DNA from: Shewanella electrodiphila
GTDB lineage: Bacteria; Pseudomonadota; Gammaproteobacteria; Enterobacterales; Shewanellaceae
Direction: 5' to 3'
Length of the DNA stretch: 64,000 nucleotides
NCBI RefSeq assembly: GCF_023283985.1
Contig: NZ_JAKIKU010000005.1
Span: forward strand, 1 to 64,000
Shown: one piece after another, positions 17,401-25,287 of the stretch
Layout: every line of letters starts with the position of its first letter
Numbering within the stretch: the first letter of the stretch is position 1
Made by a program: the position numbers and the translations under genes
The notes under the pieces: model-generated
The model's database searches: none
Seen by the model: the letters and a program-made list of their open reading frames with translations, nothing else
Told to the model about the DNA's origin: nothing

Positions 17401-17759
17401 CCATCGACAGTTAAATAATCTAAGCTGATATTCAGGTTAAACAGAGACTGCCAGAACATGAAATCTACTTCGGCATTATCAAGATGGAAAAAGGCTTTTT
17501 GACTATCTTGTTCATTAACCGTCAGTTGACTCAAGCTCAATTCAAATGTGAATGGGTTAACTTTAATGTTCTCAATTGTGACTTGTCTGCCTAGCATTTC
17601 TGATAATGATTTAGGCGCTTGTTTAGTCGCAATGAAAGGGATGAGTAACCCTAACGATAGTACAAAGAGTAAATAAATAAACGAACAGATAATTGCAATT
17701 TTCTGGTAACGGGGGCGATGATTAAATCTTTGTTTCATTGTGCTCAACGACGACATCAT
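14412..17759 (-). CDS. Giant DUF748 (AsmA-like) envelope protein
   Basis: This 1115-residue protein has one N-terminal transmembrane helix (about 20-45) followed by a long periplasmic part. The LGRQVTIENIKVNPFTFELSLSQLTV segment and the repeated 'NLNISLDYLTVDGTTLSL' style are those of DUF748 proteins of the AsmA superfamily, presumed bridge-like lipid-transfer or envelope-assembly proteins. The C-terminal part (FEYGQSTIT... GSVDLAND...QRAKTIKTYLVEQ) looks OmpA-like in logic. Two low-complexity linkers interrupt it: an EANT tetrapeptide array encoded by 12-bp repeats at 16473-16544, and a Thr/Ala-rich stretch at about 15660-15770. A second ATG seven codons later (17738) is an equally good start. 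It appears monocistronic. Confidence 0.85.
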   Translation of the reverse strand: MMSSLSTMKQRFNHRPRYQKIAIICSFIYLLFVLSLGLLIPFIATKQAPKSLSEMLGRQVTIENIKVNPFTFELSLSQLTVNEQDSQKAFFHLDNAEVDFMFWQSLFNLNISLDYLTVDGTTLSLERLAILANQTDTSMPSGYQFNFTDIINTFDQRAKALAKTNPSEDDNKQSEIETDVEKEQDTQPIAIHLNRFNFNNAALQINDKLTETQLLYPRINVSATMVKTDALLSQSPDANKINLTISDDKNGQIKLDTQAQLFPLDAKGKLVITQMELTQYWSLVEDLFKVSLQSANLNLISSFAATETGIEAVTDSPIVDFNITDTDITLSNIVANDDQRQVTTVDLLALEGITVSSQEQNIDIKQFRTSDANFWLTVAPEKVNLVELFTPIFVNTQQDSSHKAANLEANTEANTEANTEANTEANTEATQSTNQTTDNDSVEDQASLQASVQEPSDLDGSTTESKPEWLVTLHQLNVENYQFELTESVANKTANFWKLSNINFATQTIKSDLSLPIEYQLDLSINDQSQFSSTGVFDAKLITLEADIDYQKVNLTKLQPYIAPFMNITLESGLFNTKGHISADAKQKFVYQGQASVNQLQIKDNLLKQPLLNWESMIITDLAFDNLGQSLTIDEVLFDSLFSRLIIAEDRSTNIADLIVTPAGKDNNESTTPTTATKATTATTAPVVADSDNQGSSRLPENQQISQQSDFAIDIKRIGFKDSSAFFADNSLTPNFASGIEQLNGEITQISTNPQTRASVNLEGKIDKYAPVTLKGDINPLLANPYLDLNLAFNKVELTSINPYSGTYAGYYIDKGQLSLALNYQLENNQLVGSNHLVIDQLELGKPSNSSLATSLPITLAIALLQDRHGVIDLGVDVDGDLDSPSFSFGSIVMSAITNVITKAITAPFSLLAGLVGGDEDSMDKVSFEYGQSTITQEQQTTLTSLAKALDDRPLLILNIKGSVDLANDQLALQQEQLHQKLANQAGIEVTALPTDLFASQYPQQGPLVDALIALYQIETQLDPLLIKQKITEENPQIEALELQTRWHIALYNFSLNQQAVSEAQLGILAQQRAKTIKTYLVEQANIDPSRVFILESRVHFEQTDAQAILTLDAN
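16473..16544. repeat. 12-bp tandem repeat in coding sequence (6 units)
   Basis: AGCTTCTGTATT is repeated five times perfectly, followed by a sixth unit with two changes. On the coding strand it encodes the tetrapeptide EANT. The period is a multiple of three, so copy-number change would alter linker length without breaking the frame. Confidence 0.95.
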
Positions 17760-18093
17760 AGGGACGACTGCTTATAGTAATAGTTAGACAGTATTTGTTA
17801 GACATTTTAACGAATTTAAGGTTCAGTTACTCGTTTGTTTAAGATTTTTTTACAATTTTTCTTCATTAGGTGTTTTCAATGGACAAAAGTGGAATTTATC
17901 TTTAAGCTAATGTATTAATAAGATTTTTAAGTTTAAATTAGATTGTATTTACCAAGCAGGCTAAGGCCCCATAAAAGCCTTGTTGATTTATTGTTGTGTA
18001 ATTCATTTAAGGCTCTCATTGGTTTTAATTTGTATTCAACACTCAGATGATAATTTTGCCGCTGTGTAAATTAATAATTTCAAGGATGAAAGC
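17760..18093. other. Intergenic region, divergent promoters expected
   Basis: This gap separates the leftward DUF748 gene from a rightward GNAT gene. It is AT-rich and must contain both promoters, but I cannot point to a convincing -35/-10 pair. No open frame or RNA gene is visible. Confidence 0.4.
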
Positions 18094-18525
18094 ATGAATA
18101 TTCGACTAACTTCAGAGTTAGATACCGATGTTTTAGTGAGCTTATTTGACGACTATAGACAAAGTATGGGGTTTAAATCTGAACCTAAAAAATGCCGTCA
18201 ATTTATCAAAACTCGTTTAATAGAAAATGATTCGATGATCCTAGCGGCTTTTGAAGAGCAAAAGTGCTTAGGTTTTGTTCAGCTTTATCCTTCTTATTCT
18301 TCGTTGTTACTTAAACCTGTTTGGTATTTTGACGATGTATTTGTTGATGCGAGTCGTCGAGGCGAAGGCATCGCGACTCTGCTTATCGAAAAAGCAAAAA
18401 TGTTAGCCCAAGGTACCGACGTCATGTTAGTCAAACGCACAAAGGTGCTTGATAACGGACTAGAAACTAATTTGTCTAATCAAACCGAAGCAGAAGGGAT
18501 GTATTTGTATCATTCTGGATTGTAG
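18094..18525 (+). CDS. GNAT family N-acetyltransferase
   Basis: The 143-residue product shows the GNAT core: an N-terminal strand-helix (LDTDVLVSLFDDYRQSM), the central strand LGFVQLYPSYSSL, and the acetyl-CoA binding motif VFVDASRRGEGIATLLIEKA (R/Q-x-x-G-x-G/A pattern as RRGEGIA). The substrate is unknown. AAGGATG six bases upstream supports the start. The downstream DNA contains a 9-bp tandem array, so the gene has no operon partner. Confidence 0.85.
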   Translation: MNIRLTSELDTDVLVSLFDDYRQSMGFKSEPKKCRQFIKTRLIENDSMILAAFEEQKCLGFVQLYPSYSSLLLKPVWYFDDVFVDASRRGEGIATLLIEKAKMLAQGTDVMLVKRTKVLDNGLETNLSNQTEAEGMYLYHSGL

Positions 18526-18611
18526 TAAAAGGTTTTAATAGTAAGTTAGGGCGGGTTGAATTTGGTCGAGATAAAACCCAATCAAGCGCGGCGAGTGAAT
18601 TTCCGCCAAGC

Positions 18612-18674
18612 AATCTAAGTAATCTAAGTAATCTAAGTAATCTAAGTAATCTAAGTAATTTAAGTAATCTAAGC
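18612..18674. repeat. 9-bp tandem repeat (7 units)
   Basis: AATCTAAGT is repeated five times perfectly, then AATTTAAGT and AATCTAAGC. It lies in the 398-bp gap between the GNAT and DUF445 genes. Frames crossing it give low-complexity LDY or RLL peptides, which I take as artefacts. Confidence 0.95.
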
Positions 18675-18886
18675 ACTCTTTGTTCGCAAAAATTTGCTCA
18701 ACAATGTTGAATCCGTTTTTAGCCCAACCCTTTGGGCAGCGTTTGTTGTCCATTTTTTACCAGCTTATCGGTTTCTTTATCTAGAATGACTACACGACTC
18801 AGCCTCAGTCTTGCGCCCTTGATGCATAGAATGGCCAACAACTCGCTGTCAAAACAACTTTAAAAGATCAACACACCCTAGTATCT

Positions 18887-18923
18887 AACCTTTGGAAATT
18901 GATAGAATGCCAAAGGTTTTTTT
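18887..18923 (+). promoter_or_regulatory. Terminator-like hairpin covering the ribosome binding site of the DUF445 gene
   Basis: AACCTTTGG (18887-18895) is perfectly complementary to CCAAAGGTT (18910-18918) with a 14-base loop. Seven T (18917-18923) follow, and the ATG at 18924 comes immediately after. The right arm contains AAAGG, the only Shine-Dalgarno-like sequence for that ATG. The element could act as a terminator/attenuator or as a structure masking the ribosome site. Confidence 0.6.
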
Positions 18924-19643
18924 ATGTCTGAGGATTTTAGATTGAACAAGAGTTTAGTGACTAATATCATTGCCGCAGCATTAGTGTTGATTGGCTATTT
19001 TGCAGAAGTAACCATGGTATTTACCATAGGGTTATTTGCGCTATCTGGCGCGGTAACCAACTGGCTAGCAGTCCATATGTTATTTGAAAAAGTCCCAGGC
19101 TTGTATGGCTCAGGTGTTATTCCATCACGCTTTGAAGAGTTTAAAGCGGGTATTAAACATCTGATGATGGAGCAGTTTTTTACTCAAGAAAACATTGATC
19201 GTTTACTGACTGAAAACAGCGCGAGTGCTATCGATTTAACGCCTGTAATTGATAAAGTGGATCTTGAACCGTCATTTGACGCTTTAGTGACTACGGTTGA
19301 AAACTCATCTTTTGGCGGCATGCTATCTATGTTTGGTGGAACAGAAGCATTGATCCCATTAAAAGAGCCTTTTATTGATAAAATGAAACAGTCATTGACT
19401 GAGCTAACTCAAAGCGAAGAGTTTAACCAAATTTTGATTAATGAGCTTGAACAACCTAATGTCATGGCCGATTTACAACAGAAAGTATCGAATATTGTTG
19501 ATCAACGCCTTGATGAGTTAACCCCAGTGATGGTGAAGGATATTATTCAAGAAATGATCCGCAAGCACCTAGGCTGGTTAGTGGTTTGGGGTGGTGTATT
19601 CGGTGGATTAATTGGCGCTTTAGCAGCTATTATTCAATCTTAA
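18924..19643 (+). CDS. DUF445 family membrane protein
   Basis: The 239-residue protein has an N-terminal membrane segment pair (about 12-50) with GAVTNWLAVHMLFEK, the signature of the DUF445/YheB-type family, followed by the PGLYGSGVIPSR motif, a helical cytoplasmic or periplasmic middle and a C-terminal membrane helix (about 215-237). The function of the family is not known. The ATG at 18924 directly follows a strong hairpin with a T-run; a TTG at 18942 (codon 7) preceded by GAGGA is an alternative start that would escape it. Confidence 0.82.
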   Translation: MSEDFRLNKSLVTNIIAAALVLIGYFAEVTMVFTIGLFALSGAVTNWLAVHMLFEKVPGLYGSGVIPSRFEEFKAGIKHLMMEQFFTQENIDRLLTENSASAIDLTPVIDKVDLEPSFDALVTTVENSSFGGMLSMFGGTEALIPLKEPFIDKMKQSLTELTQSEEFNQILINELEQPNVMADLQQKVSNIVDQRLDELTPVMVKDIIQEMIRKHLGWLVVWGGVFGGLIGALAAIIQS

Positions 19644-20025
19644 TTAGGTGACTAATTAAGTGACTAGTTGCGTGGGATATAGACTATAACACTCGCTATA
19701 AAACGTTTTTATGTCAGTTTTTAATAACTGTTTTCTATACTGATTTTGTATTGCATCAGATCATTAGTCGAATTTAATCTGCACTCGAAAAAGTGATAAG
19801 GGCTTAAATAAGATCTTGTTTAAGATTTGTTTAAGTCCTTGTCTAAACTCTTACCTAAGACCTTGTTTTAGTTTCTTATATCAAAGTTTTGTTACTTATT
19901 TAATTGTTATCAGAGTTAGGGACTTTTACTGCCAAAGTTCGACATCCCCTAATTATTCCTCTATTTTGAATATAGATACGTGTCATTATAGGCTAACCTA
20001 TTCAACCTAATTTAAGAGGTTACTT
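19644..20025. other. Intergenic region with a degenerate 12-bp repeat
   Basis: No convincing gene is present. From 19809 to 19867 there are five imperfect 11-12-bp units related to TAAGATCTTGTT (for example TAAGATTTGTT, TAAGTCCTTGTC, TAAGACCTTGTT). A 64-codon frame crosses them but has no ribosome site or sensible composition. The promoter of the VOC gene should lie in the right part. Confidence 0.5.
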
Positions 20026-20376
20026 ATGTCCCAACATCATAAAATTAATTACTTAGAAATACCTGTTAAAGATTTAGTAAAAACCAAAACGTTTTTTACT
20101 GAAGTGTTTGGTTGGCATTTTAAGGATTATGGCCCTGAATACAGCTGCTTTTTGGATGTAGGTATTGATGGCGGATTTTACCAAGCGGAGCAGGGCTTCA
20201 ATTTGAAAAGTGGCTGCCCGTTGATAGTGTTATACAGCCAATGTCTTGAAACCAGTGAGCGGAAAATATTGGCTGCTGGTGGCGCAATCCTTAAACCTGT
20301 GTTCAGTTTCCCTGGTGGTAAACGATTTCATTTTGCAGATATTAATGGGAATGAATATGCAGTCTGGTCCGAATGA
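20026..20376 (+). CDS. VOC family (glyoxalase-like) protein
   Basis: This 116-residue single-module protein begins with the typical strand INYLEIPVKDLVKTKTFFTEVFGW and ends FHFADINGNEYAVWSE, where the Glu of the second half could be a metal ligand. The vicinal-oxygen-chelate fold covers glyoxalases, dioxygenases and resistance proteins; the substrate is unknown. AGAGG lies seven bases before the ATG. The 3' end overlaps the DUF1289 gene by 20 bases. Confidence 0.88.
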   Translation: MSQHHKINYLEIPVKDLVKTKTFFTEVFGWHFKDYGPEYSCFLDVGIDGGFYQAEQGFNLKSGCPLIVLYSQCLETSERKILAAGGAILKPVFSFPGGKRFHFADINGNEYAVWSE

Positions 20377-20569
20377 ACCTCGTTCACCCTGTGTGGGGAA
20401 TTGCTGCCTTGATCAACAAGATATCTGTTTGGGCTGTCATAGAACTCATCAAGAAATTTTAGCTTGGCACAAAATGAGTGTTGATGATAAAAATGCCCAC
20501 TTAACGGTTCTCGCAATGAGAGCCGCTCAAGCAAAAAAGCGTCGACAATATCAGGGCGTTACACAGTAG
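20357..20569 (+). CDS. DUF1289 family Cys-rich small protein
   Basis: The 70-residue product contains the DUF1289 signature SPCVGNCCLDQQDICLGCHRTHQEI, with five Cys and one His likely to bind a metal. I start at 20357 because GGGA lies six bases upstream and the family begins just before the Cys cluster; a longer frame from 20246 lies inside the VOC gene and is not family-like. The 20-base overlap with the VOC gene implies translational coupling. The function is not established. Confidence 0.85.
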   Translation: MQSGPNEPRSPCVGNCCLDQQDICLGCHRTHQEILAWHKMSVDDKNAHLTVLAMRAAQAKKRRQYQGVTQ

Positions 20570-20599
20570 GCCATTTATTTCATTAACTGACTGTAACAG

Positions 20600-21094
20600 T
20601 TACGCTTCAATTTCTGTCTTGAATAATGAAAATCCTCGAGCTTGGTAATTTTTCAACGCAATAGGGTGATCCAGCGAGCAAGTGTGCACAGAAACACGCT
20701 CGGTGTTATCCAGTAACCAAGCTTGTTCTATCGCTTGGCTAAGCAAATACCCACCCATGCCTTTACCAATAAAGCGCACACCAAGCCCAAAATACATGAT
20801 CTCTACGTTATTATTTTCTTGCTGTTGCAGCTCAAAGTAACCCGCTGGAGAACCGTCAAAATAGGCGACATATAAGTGAAGTTGGCTATCTTCACTGTAT
20901 TGCTGCCATTGCTTATCAGTCCATCCTAACTTATCTGTCCATTCCCACGCCGAGCCAACAAATTGATATAGAAAACGATTAAATTCGTATTGTGGTACCA
21001 GTGCTTTAGTCACTGTTAACCCTTTAGTATCCGTTTTGGCTTGTAACTGAGTTGGTTGTAACATCTCTAAATGGAATATGGTGACATCTGTCAT
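20600..21094 (-). CDS. GNAT family N-acetyltransferase
   Basis: The 164-residue protein has the GNAT central strand GYFELQQQENNNVEIMYFGLGVRFIGKGMGGYLL, with the acetyl-CoA binding loop RFIGKGMGG, and a C-terminal NYQARGFSLFKTE typical of the fold. The N-terminal 60 residues carry many aromatic residues (FLYQFVGSAWEWTDKLGW). AAGG lies seven bases before the ATG. It faces the DUF1289 gene tail to tail, with asnB upstream in the same direction. Confidence 0.87.
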   Translation of the reverse strand: MTDVTIFHLEMLQPTQLQAKTDTKGLTVTKALVPQYEFNRFLYQFVGSAWEWTDKLGWTDKQWQQYSEDSQLHLYVAYFDGSPAGYFELQQQENNNVEIMYFGLGVRFIGKGMGGYLLSQAIEQAWLLDNTERVSVHTCSLDHPIALKNYQARGFSLFKTEIEA

Positions 21095-21149
21095 GGCAAG
21101 CCTTTCAATATAATCAGTATTTATGTGGGGTAGACTAAATCAATTAGCT

Positions 21150-21183
21150 GCAATAAAAAAGCCACCCTGCGGGTGGCTTCAAA
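21150..21183 (-). terminator. Terminator after asnB
   Basis: Reading leftward, GAAGCCACCC pairs with GGGTGGCTTT around a 3-base loop and runs into T residues. It lies 30 bases after the asnB stop. Confidence 0.93.
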
Positions 21184-21214
21184 TTTATTGTTGAGTTAGT
21201 TGAAATTTTACAAC

Positions 21215-22879
21215 TTAATAAGCACTGTCATGGACGTTTTTAACGGCACGTCCTGATGGGTCGTTAATGCCTTGTAAGCTTTCATCCCAAAGAAGTGCTT
21301 CAGGAGTCGAACAAGCCACCGTTTTACCACCGGGTACTGTTTCAGCTGCAGATTCAAGTGGGAAAAACTCTTCAAAGAAACTACGGTAATAATAGGCTTC
21401 TTTAGATTCCGGTGTGTTATATGGGAATCTAAATTTAGCATTGGCCAGTTGTAAATCATCTACTTGTTCAGCAGCAATGTCTTTCAAGCCATCAATCCAT
21501 GAGTAACCAACACCATCACTAAACTGTTCTTTTTGACGCCATACCACTTCATGCGGGAGGGCGTGTTCAAAGGCTTCACGTAAGATGTTTTTCTCAATAC
21601 GGCCATCTTTAGACATTTTCGCTTCAGGGTTGATGCGCATCGCTACATCCATGAACTCTTTATCTAAGAATGGAACGCGGGCTTCAAGTCCCCATGCTGC
21701 CATGGCTTTGTTAGCTCGTAGGCAATCAAATAAATGTAATTTATCTAACTTACGGACTAACTCTTCATGGAATGCTTGAGCATTTGGCGCTTTATGGAAA
21801 TACAAGTAACCACCAAATAGTTCGTCAGCGCCTTCACCTGACAATACCATTTTGATCCCCATGGCTTTAATTTTACGGGCCATTAAATACATCGGTGTAG
21901 CGGCACGAATGGTCGTAACATCATAAGTTTCTAGGTGATAAATCACTTCTTTAATCGCATCTAAACCTTCTTGGAAAGTGAAGTGGATTTCATGGTGAAT
22001 CGTGCCAATATCGTCAGCAACTTTTTTCGCTGCAATTAAGTCTGGTGCGCCTTCTAAACCTACGGCAAATGAATGCAGTTGTGGCCACCATGCATCTGTT
22101 TCACTGTCATTTTCAATACGACGTTTAGCAAAGGTTTGCGTAATCGCTGAAATAACGGATGAATCTAAACCGCCTGATAATAATACCCCGTATGGCACAT
22201 CCGACATCAGCTGACGTTTTACTGCAGCTTCTAGGGCATCACGTAACTCTTCTTTGCTAGCAGGGTTATCTTTAACTGCATCGTAGTCACGCCAATCACG
22301 CTGATAGTATTGAGTTAAATCAGCATCTTTAGAATAGTGATAATGACCAGGCTTAAACTCTTCAACTGTTTTACATACTGGCATCAGTGCTTTCATTTCA
22401 GAGGCAATGTAGTAGTTTCCTAAGCTGTCACGACCAGAGTATAGGGGAATAATCCCCATGTGATCACGACCAATTAAAAAGGCATCTTTTGTTTTATCGT
22501 ATAGAACGAAAGCAAAAATACCGTTTAGCTTGTCGAGAAAGTCTACACCGTATTCTTGGTATAAAGCTAAGATGACTTCACAGTCTGAGTTGGTTTTGTA
22601 TCGGTACTTTTCACCCAACTCTTCTTTAAGTTGTTTATGGTTATAAATTTCACCATTCACTGCTAAAACGATACTGTCATCTTCGCTGATTAATGGCTGA
22701 GCTCCGTGATCAACGTCAACAATGGCAAGGCGTTCATGAGCCAGAATCGCTTTATCATCTGCATATACACCTGACCAATCTGGTCCACGGTGACGTAATA
22801 GCTTCGACATTTCTAAAGCCACTTGACGCAATTCTTTAGCGTCTGATTGAATATCTAAAATTGAAAAAATTGAACACAT
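21215..22879 (-). CDS. asnB: Asparagine synthase B (glutamine-hydrolysing)
   Basis: This 554-residue enzyme matches E. coli AsnB along its length (also 554). It has the class-II glutaminase domain with catalytic Cys2 (MCSIFSI), RHRGPDWSG and AVNGEIYNH, then the synthetase domain with the PP-loop LLSGGLDSS and GEGADELFGGYLYFH. It makes asparagine from aspartate, ATP and glutamine in the cytoplasm. GGAG lies seven bases upstream of the ATG. It is a single-gene unit with its own terminator. Confidence 0.98.
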   Translation of the reverse strand: MCSIFSILDIQSDAKELRQVALEMSKLLRHRGPDWSGVYADDKAILAHERLAIVDVDHGAQPLISEDDSIVLAVNGEIYNHKQLKEELGEKYRYKTNSDCEVILALYQEYGVDFLDKLNGIFAFVLYDKTKDAFLIGRDHMGIIPLYSGRDSLGNYYIASEMKALMPVCKTVEEFKPGHYHYSKDADLTQYYQRDWRDYDAVKDNPASKEELRDALEAAVKRQLMSDVPYGVLLSGGLDSSVISAITQTFAKRRIENDSETDAWWPQLHSFAVGLEGAPDLIAAKKVADDIGTIHHEIHFTFQEGLDAIKEVIYHLETYDVTTIRAATPMYLMARKIKAMGIKMVLSGEGADELFGGYLYFHKAPNAQAFHEELVRKLDKLHLFDCLRANKAMAAWGLEARVPFLDKEFMDVAMRINPEAKMSKDGRIEKNILREAFEHALPHEVVWRQKEQFSDGVGYSWIDGLKDIAAEQVDDLQLANAKFRFPYNTPESKEAYYYRSFFEEFFPLESAAETVPGGKTVACSTPEALLWDESLQGINDPSGRAVKNVHDSAY

Positions 22880-23240
22880 AATGTGGCTCCAGAAATCGTA
22901 TAGCGAATCGTAATAATCTTTATCTGGGATTCACTTTGACAGCATTTTTCACAATGTTCAACGCTGATTTTTAAATTATTCTCAACAAAAGGCGGTTTTA
23001 GGTGTGGTTAATCTTTGTTTTTGCATTGTCATTTTGAGGATCGGTTAAACTTGTAACGATATTATTGATGAATATTGATTTTACTCTCTGAAATTGCCAT
23101 TTCGATTTGAGAATATTGAATCAGAGAGAGATAAATTCTAAAGATTAAAATATGTATTCATTTGACGTAAATTTAAACAAAAATCCCTTATGAACATTAT
23201 CACAAGGGATTTTAGGCTTTAGGGATGAAACTTTCGCAGT
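22880..23240. other. Intergenic region with asnB promoter side and a terminator
   Basis: The right part holds the terminator at 23178-23212. The remainder is AT-rich and should carry the asnB promoter, which I cannot place with confidence. No gene is seen. Confidence 0.45.
23178..23212 (-). terminator. Terminator after the M28 peptidase gene
   Basis: AAAATCCCTT pairs with AAGGGATTTT across a 13-base loop, with an A-run on the left that becomes a T-run when read leftward. Confidence 0.8.
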
Positions 23241-24914
23241 TTAATCTTTAGCAGGGCGCAAACTGTTAAATTCGGAGCCTTTGTAATAACCTGGCCAATC
23301 CCCATTATTGGCTAATGTTTCAGCAGCTTGATAGTAAACGGCTAAATCTTGTAATGCGCCAGATAAATCCCAGTCAGCTCGGTAATGATCACAAACGTTG
23401 TGATAACACCCTTTCATTTGTGCTTGCATCGCTTGTTTATACTGCGCAGTTGCATCATCTAGAGGTACACTACCACCGCCTGCAAACACTGCCGGCACGC
23501 CAAGTTTTGCAAAACTGAAATGATCAGAGCGGAAAAAACCACCTGATGCAGGGTTACGCTCACGGGTTGCTGTTCTGTTTTGGCCTTTAGCGACATAAAT
23601 TAAATAGGCTTCAAGCTCCGACTGGCCTTTACCTACAATAGTGTAATCTTGGGTTTTACCATACACATTGGTGCTATCAAGATTAAATACGGCAACTGTT
23701 TTATCTATTGGATAAATTGGGTTGGCAGCGTAATAGCGTGAACCTAATAGACCTTGTTCTTCGCCTGTAGTCGCAATAAAGGTCACTGAACGGTTTAACC
23801 TATTACCTTGCTGTGCTTGCTTAGCAAACTGGCGAGCGATTTCTAGTATCCCAGCGGTGCCTGATGCATTATCTAATGCACCGTTATAAATATTATCGCC
23901 ATCTTTGGTCAAATCGATGCCAATATGGTCCCAATGAGCGGTAAATAATATATGTTCAGCAGCGGCGTTTTTACCGGGTAGAGTAGCGACGACATTGTAA
24001 CTATCGGCGTACTCAGCTTCGCTAGTGAAAGCGATGTCTGCTGTTTGTTTTAAGTCTAGGTTTATTGCACTGTCTGATGCGCGAGCCATGAGGTTTGTTA
24101 GTTCAAAACCCGCTGTTTTGAATATGGCGGTCGCACTATCTAACGTCATCCAGCCTTCTACCGCGATACGTTGATCTTGTACTTCTTTACTGAAAACTAA
24201 ATCTTGTTGAGCGCCAGTCCAGCTATTTTCTACCACCGACCAAGGGTAAGATGCTGGCGCGGTGTCATGAATGATGATTGCGCCTAACGCGCCTTGTCGG
24301 CTAGCTTCTTCAAATTTATAGCTCCAGCGACCATAGTAAGTCATCGCTTTGCCATTAAATTTATCTGACTCAGGGTGAGCAAACCCTGGGTCATTGACCA
24401 TGATCACCGCGATTTTCCCTTTCATGTCTATGTCTTGGTAGTCATTCCATTGATATTCAGGTGCGTTTATGCCGTATCCTACAAAGACTAATGGTGCATT
24501 ATTGATGTCTACCCCACCTTTATCATGGCGTGTACCTAGAACAATATCCTTACGGTTTTCCATGGTCATGCCAGCTAAGCTAATTTGTTGTGACTCACTA
24601 GCGGTGTAACTCACCATAGGCACGGGTTGTAAGTAACTGTCTTGATAAGTCGTATTTAAGCCCATTTCTTTAAAGGCTGCAGATAAATAATCTAATGTGA
24701 GTTTTTCGCCTTTAGTGGTCGGGGCGCGGCCTTCAAACTCATCTGAAGAAAGGGTTTTAATATCTTTTCTAAAACGTGCTTCATCAAAAGTGACTAGGCT
24801 TGCGGCAGCTGAAGCACTGTTGATTGTTGAAGGTGCAGAGGTTTGCTCATCAGCACTTTGAGGGCTGCAGGCGCTTAATAACGCTAATGCGCAAAAAGGG
24901 AGCAAGTGTTTCAT
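23241..24914 (-). CDS. Lipoprotein M28 family aminopeptidase with PA domain
   Basis: This 557-residue product begins with a lipoprotein signal ending in the lipobox LLSAC (Cys16). A protease-associated (PA) insert (about 125-300) contains NAPLVFVGYGI and GALGAIIIHD. The M28 catalytic part carries the two-zinc ligands in HWDHIG, GALDNASGTAGILE, the Glu pair TGEEQGLLGS, the Asp of FNLDSTN and the His of SDHFSFAK. It should be a metallo-aminopeptidase tethered to the periplasmic or outer surface for peptide scavenging. It stands alone, with a terminator downstream. Confidence 0.92.
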   Translation of the reverse strand: MKHLLPFCALALLSACSPQSADEQTSAPSTINSASAAASLVTFDEARFRKDIKTLSSDEFEGRAPTTKGEKLTLDYLSAAFKEMGLNTTYQDSYLQPVPMVSYTASESQQISLAGMTMENRKDIVLGTRHDKGGVDINNAPLVFVGYGINAPEYQWNDYQDIDMKGKIAVIMVNDPGFAHPESDKFNGKAMTYYGRWSYKFEEASRQGALGAIIIHDTAPASYPWSVVENSWTGAQQDLVFSKEVQDQRIAVEGWMTLDSATAIFKTAGFELTNLMARASDSAINLDLKQTADIAFTSEAEYADSYNVVATLPGKNAAAEHILFTAHWDHIGIDLTKDGDNIYNGALDNASGTAGILEIARQFAKQAQQGNRLNRSVTFIATTGEEQGLLGSRYYAANPIYPIDKTVAVFNLDSTNVYGKTQDYTIVGKGQSELEAYLIYVAKGQNRTATRERNPASGGFFRSDHFSFAKLGVPAVFAGGGSVPLDDATAQYKQAMQAQMKGCYHNVCDHYRADWDLSGALQDLAVYYQAAETLANNGDWPGYYKGSEFNSLRPAKD

Positions 24915-25287
24915 AGGTCATCCTATTGTTATTTTTAAGTATTATTGGAACATTATGGTATTAGAATCACAATGCAGTGACTGCATGTTGGTTTCTATAA
25001 GCTTATTACTAGAGGTCTATTAACGATAAAATGATTAGTTATGTACACTAAGTATTTTCGGGCAACTAGCTTAATGCTATCAACGCATGATGTATCAAGC
25101 TTATGCAGCAAACAAGAGCATAAGCTTGAAATTATGTTACCTAATGTTAACCGAATGAAGATGTAGCAGATTCAACTGATTTAGATGGTTTTTAAAGAGT
25201 ATCACAACATAAAACCTTGCTGACATACTCTTAAAACTCGTTATATTAAATTAGCTTTAATTGCCATGTTCCAGCAAAGTTAATACT
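24915..25287. other. Intergenic region with an isolated hairpin
   Basis: CAAGCTTATG at 25097-25106 pairs perfectly with CATAAGCTTG at 25119-25128 around a 12-base loop. It has no adjacent T-run, so it is not a standard terminator. It lies downstream of the leftward nagD and upstream of the leftward peptidase gene. No open frame of its own is credible. Confidence 0.45.

Noticed and set aside
18476..18753. Leftward frames rich in RLL or LDY repeats
   Set aside because: They are created by the 9-bp array and have no ribosome site; composition is not protein-like. The frames also overlap the GNAT gene end.
19816..20010. Possible 64-residue rightward gene
   Set aside because: Low-complexity frame through degenerate repeats with no Shine-Dalgarno signal and no family likeness.
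20246..20356. Long start for the DUF1289 protein
   Set aside because: This would embed 37 extra residues inside the VOC gene without any family similarity; the ATG at 20357 has a Shine-Dalgarno.
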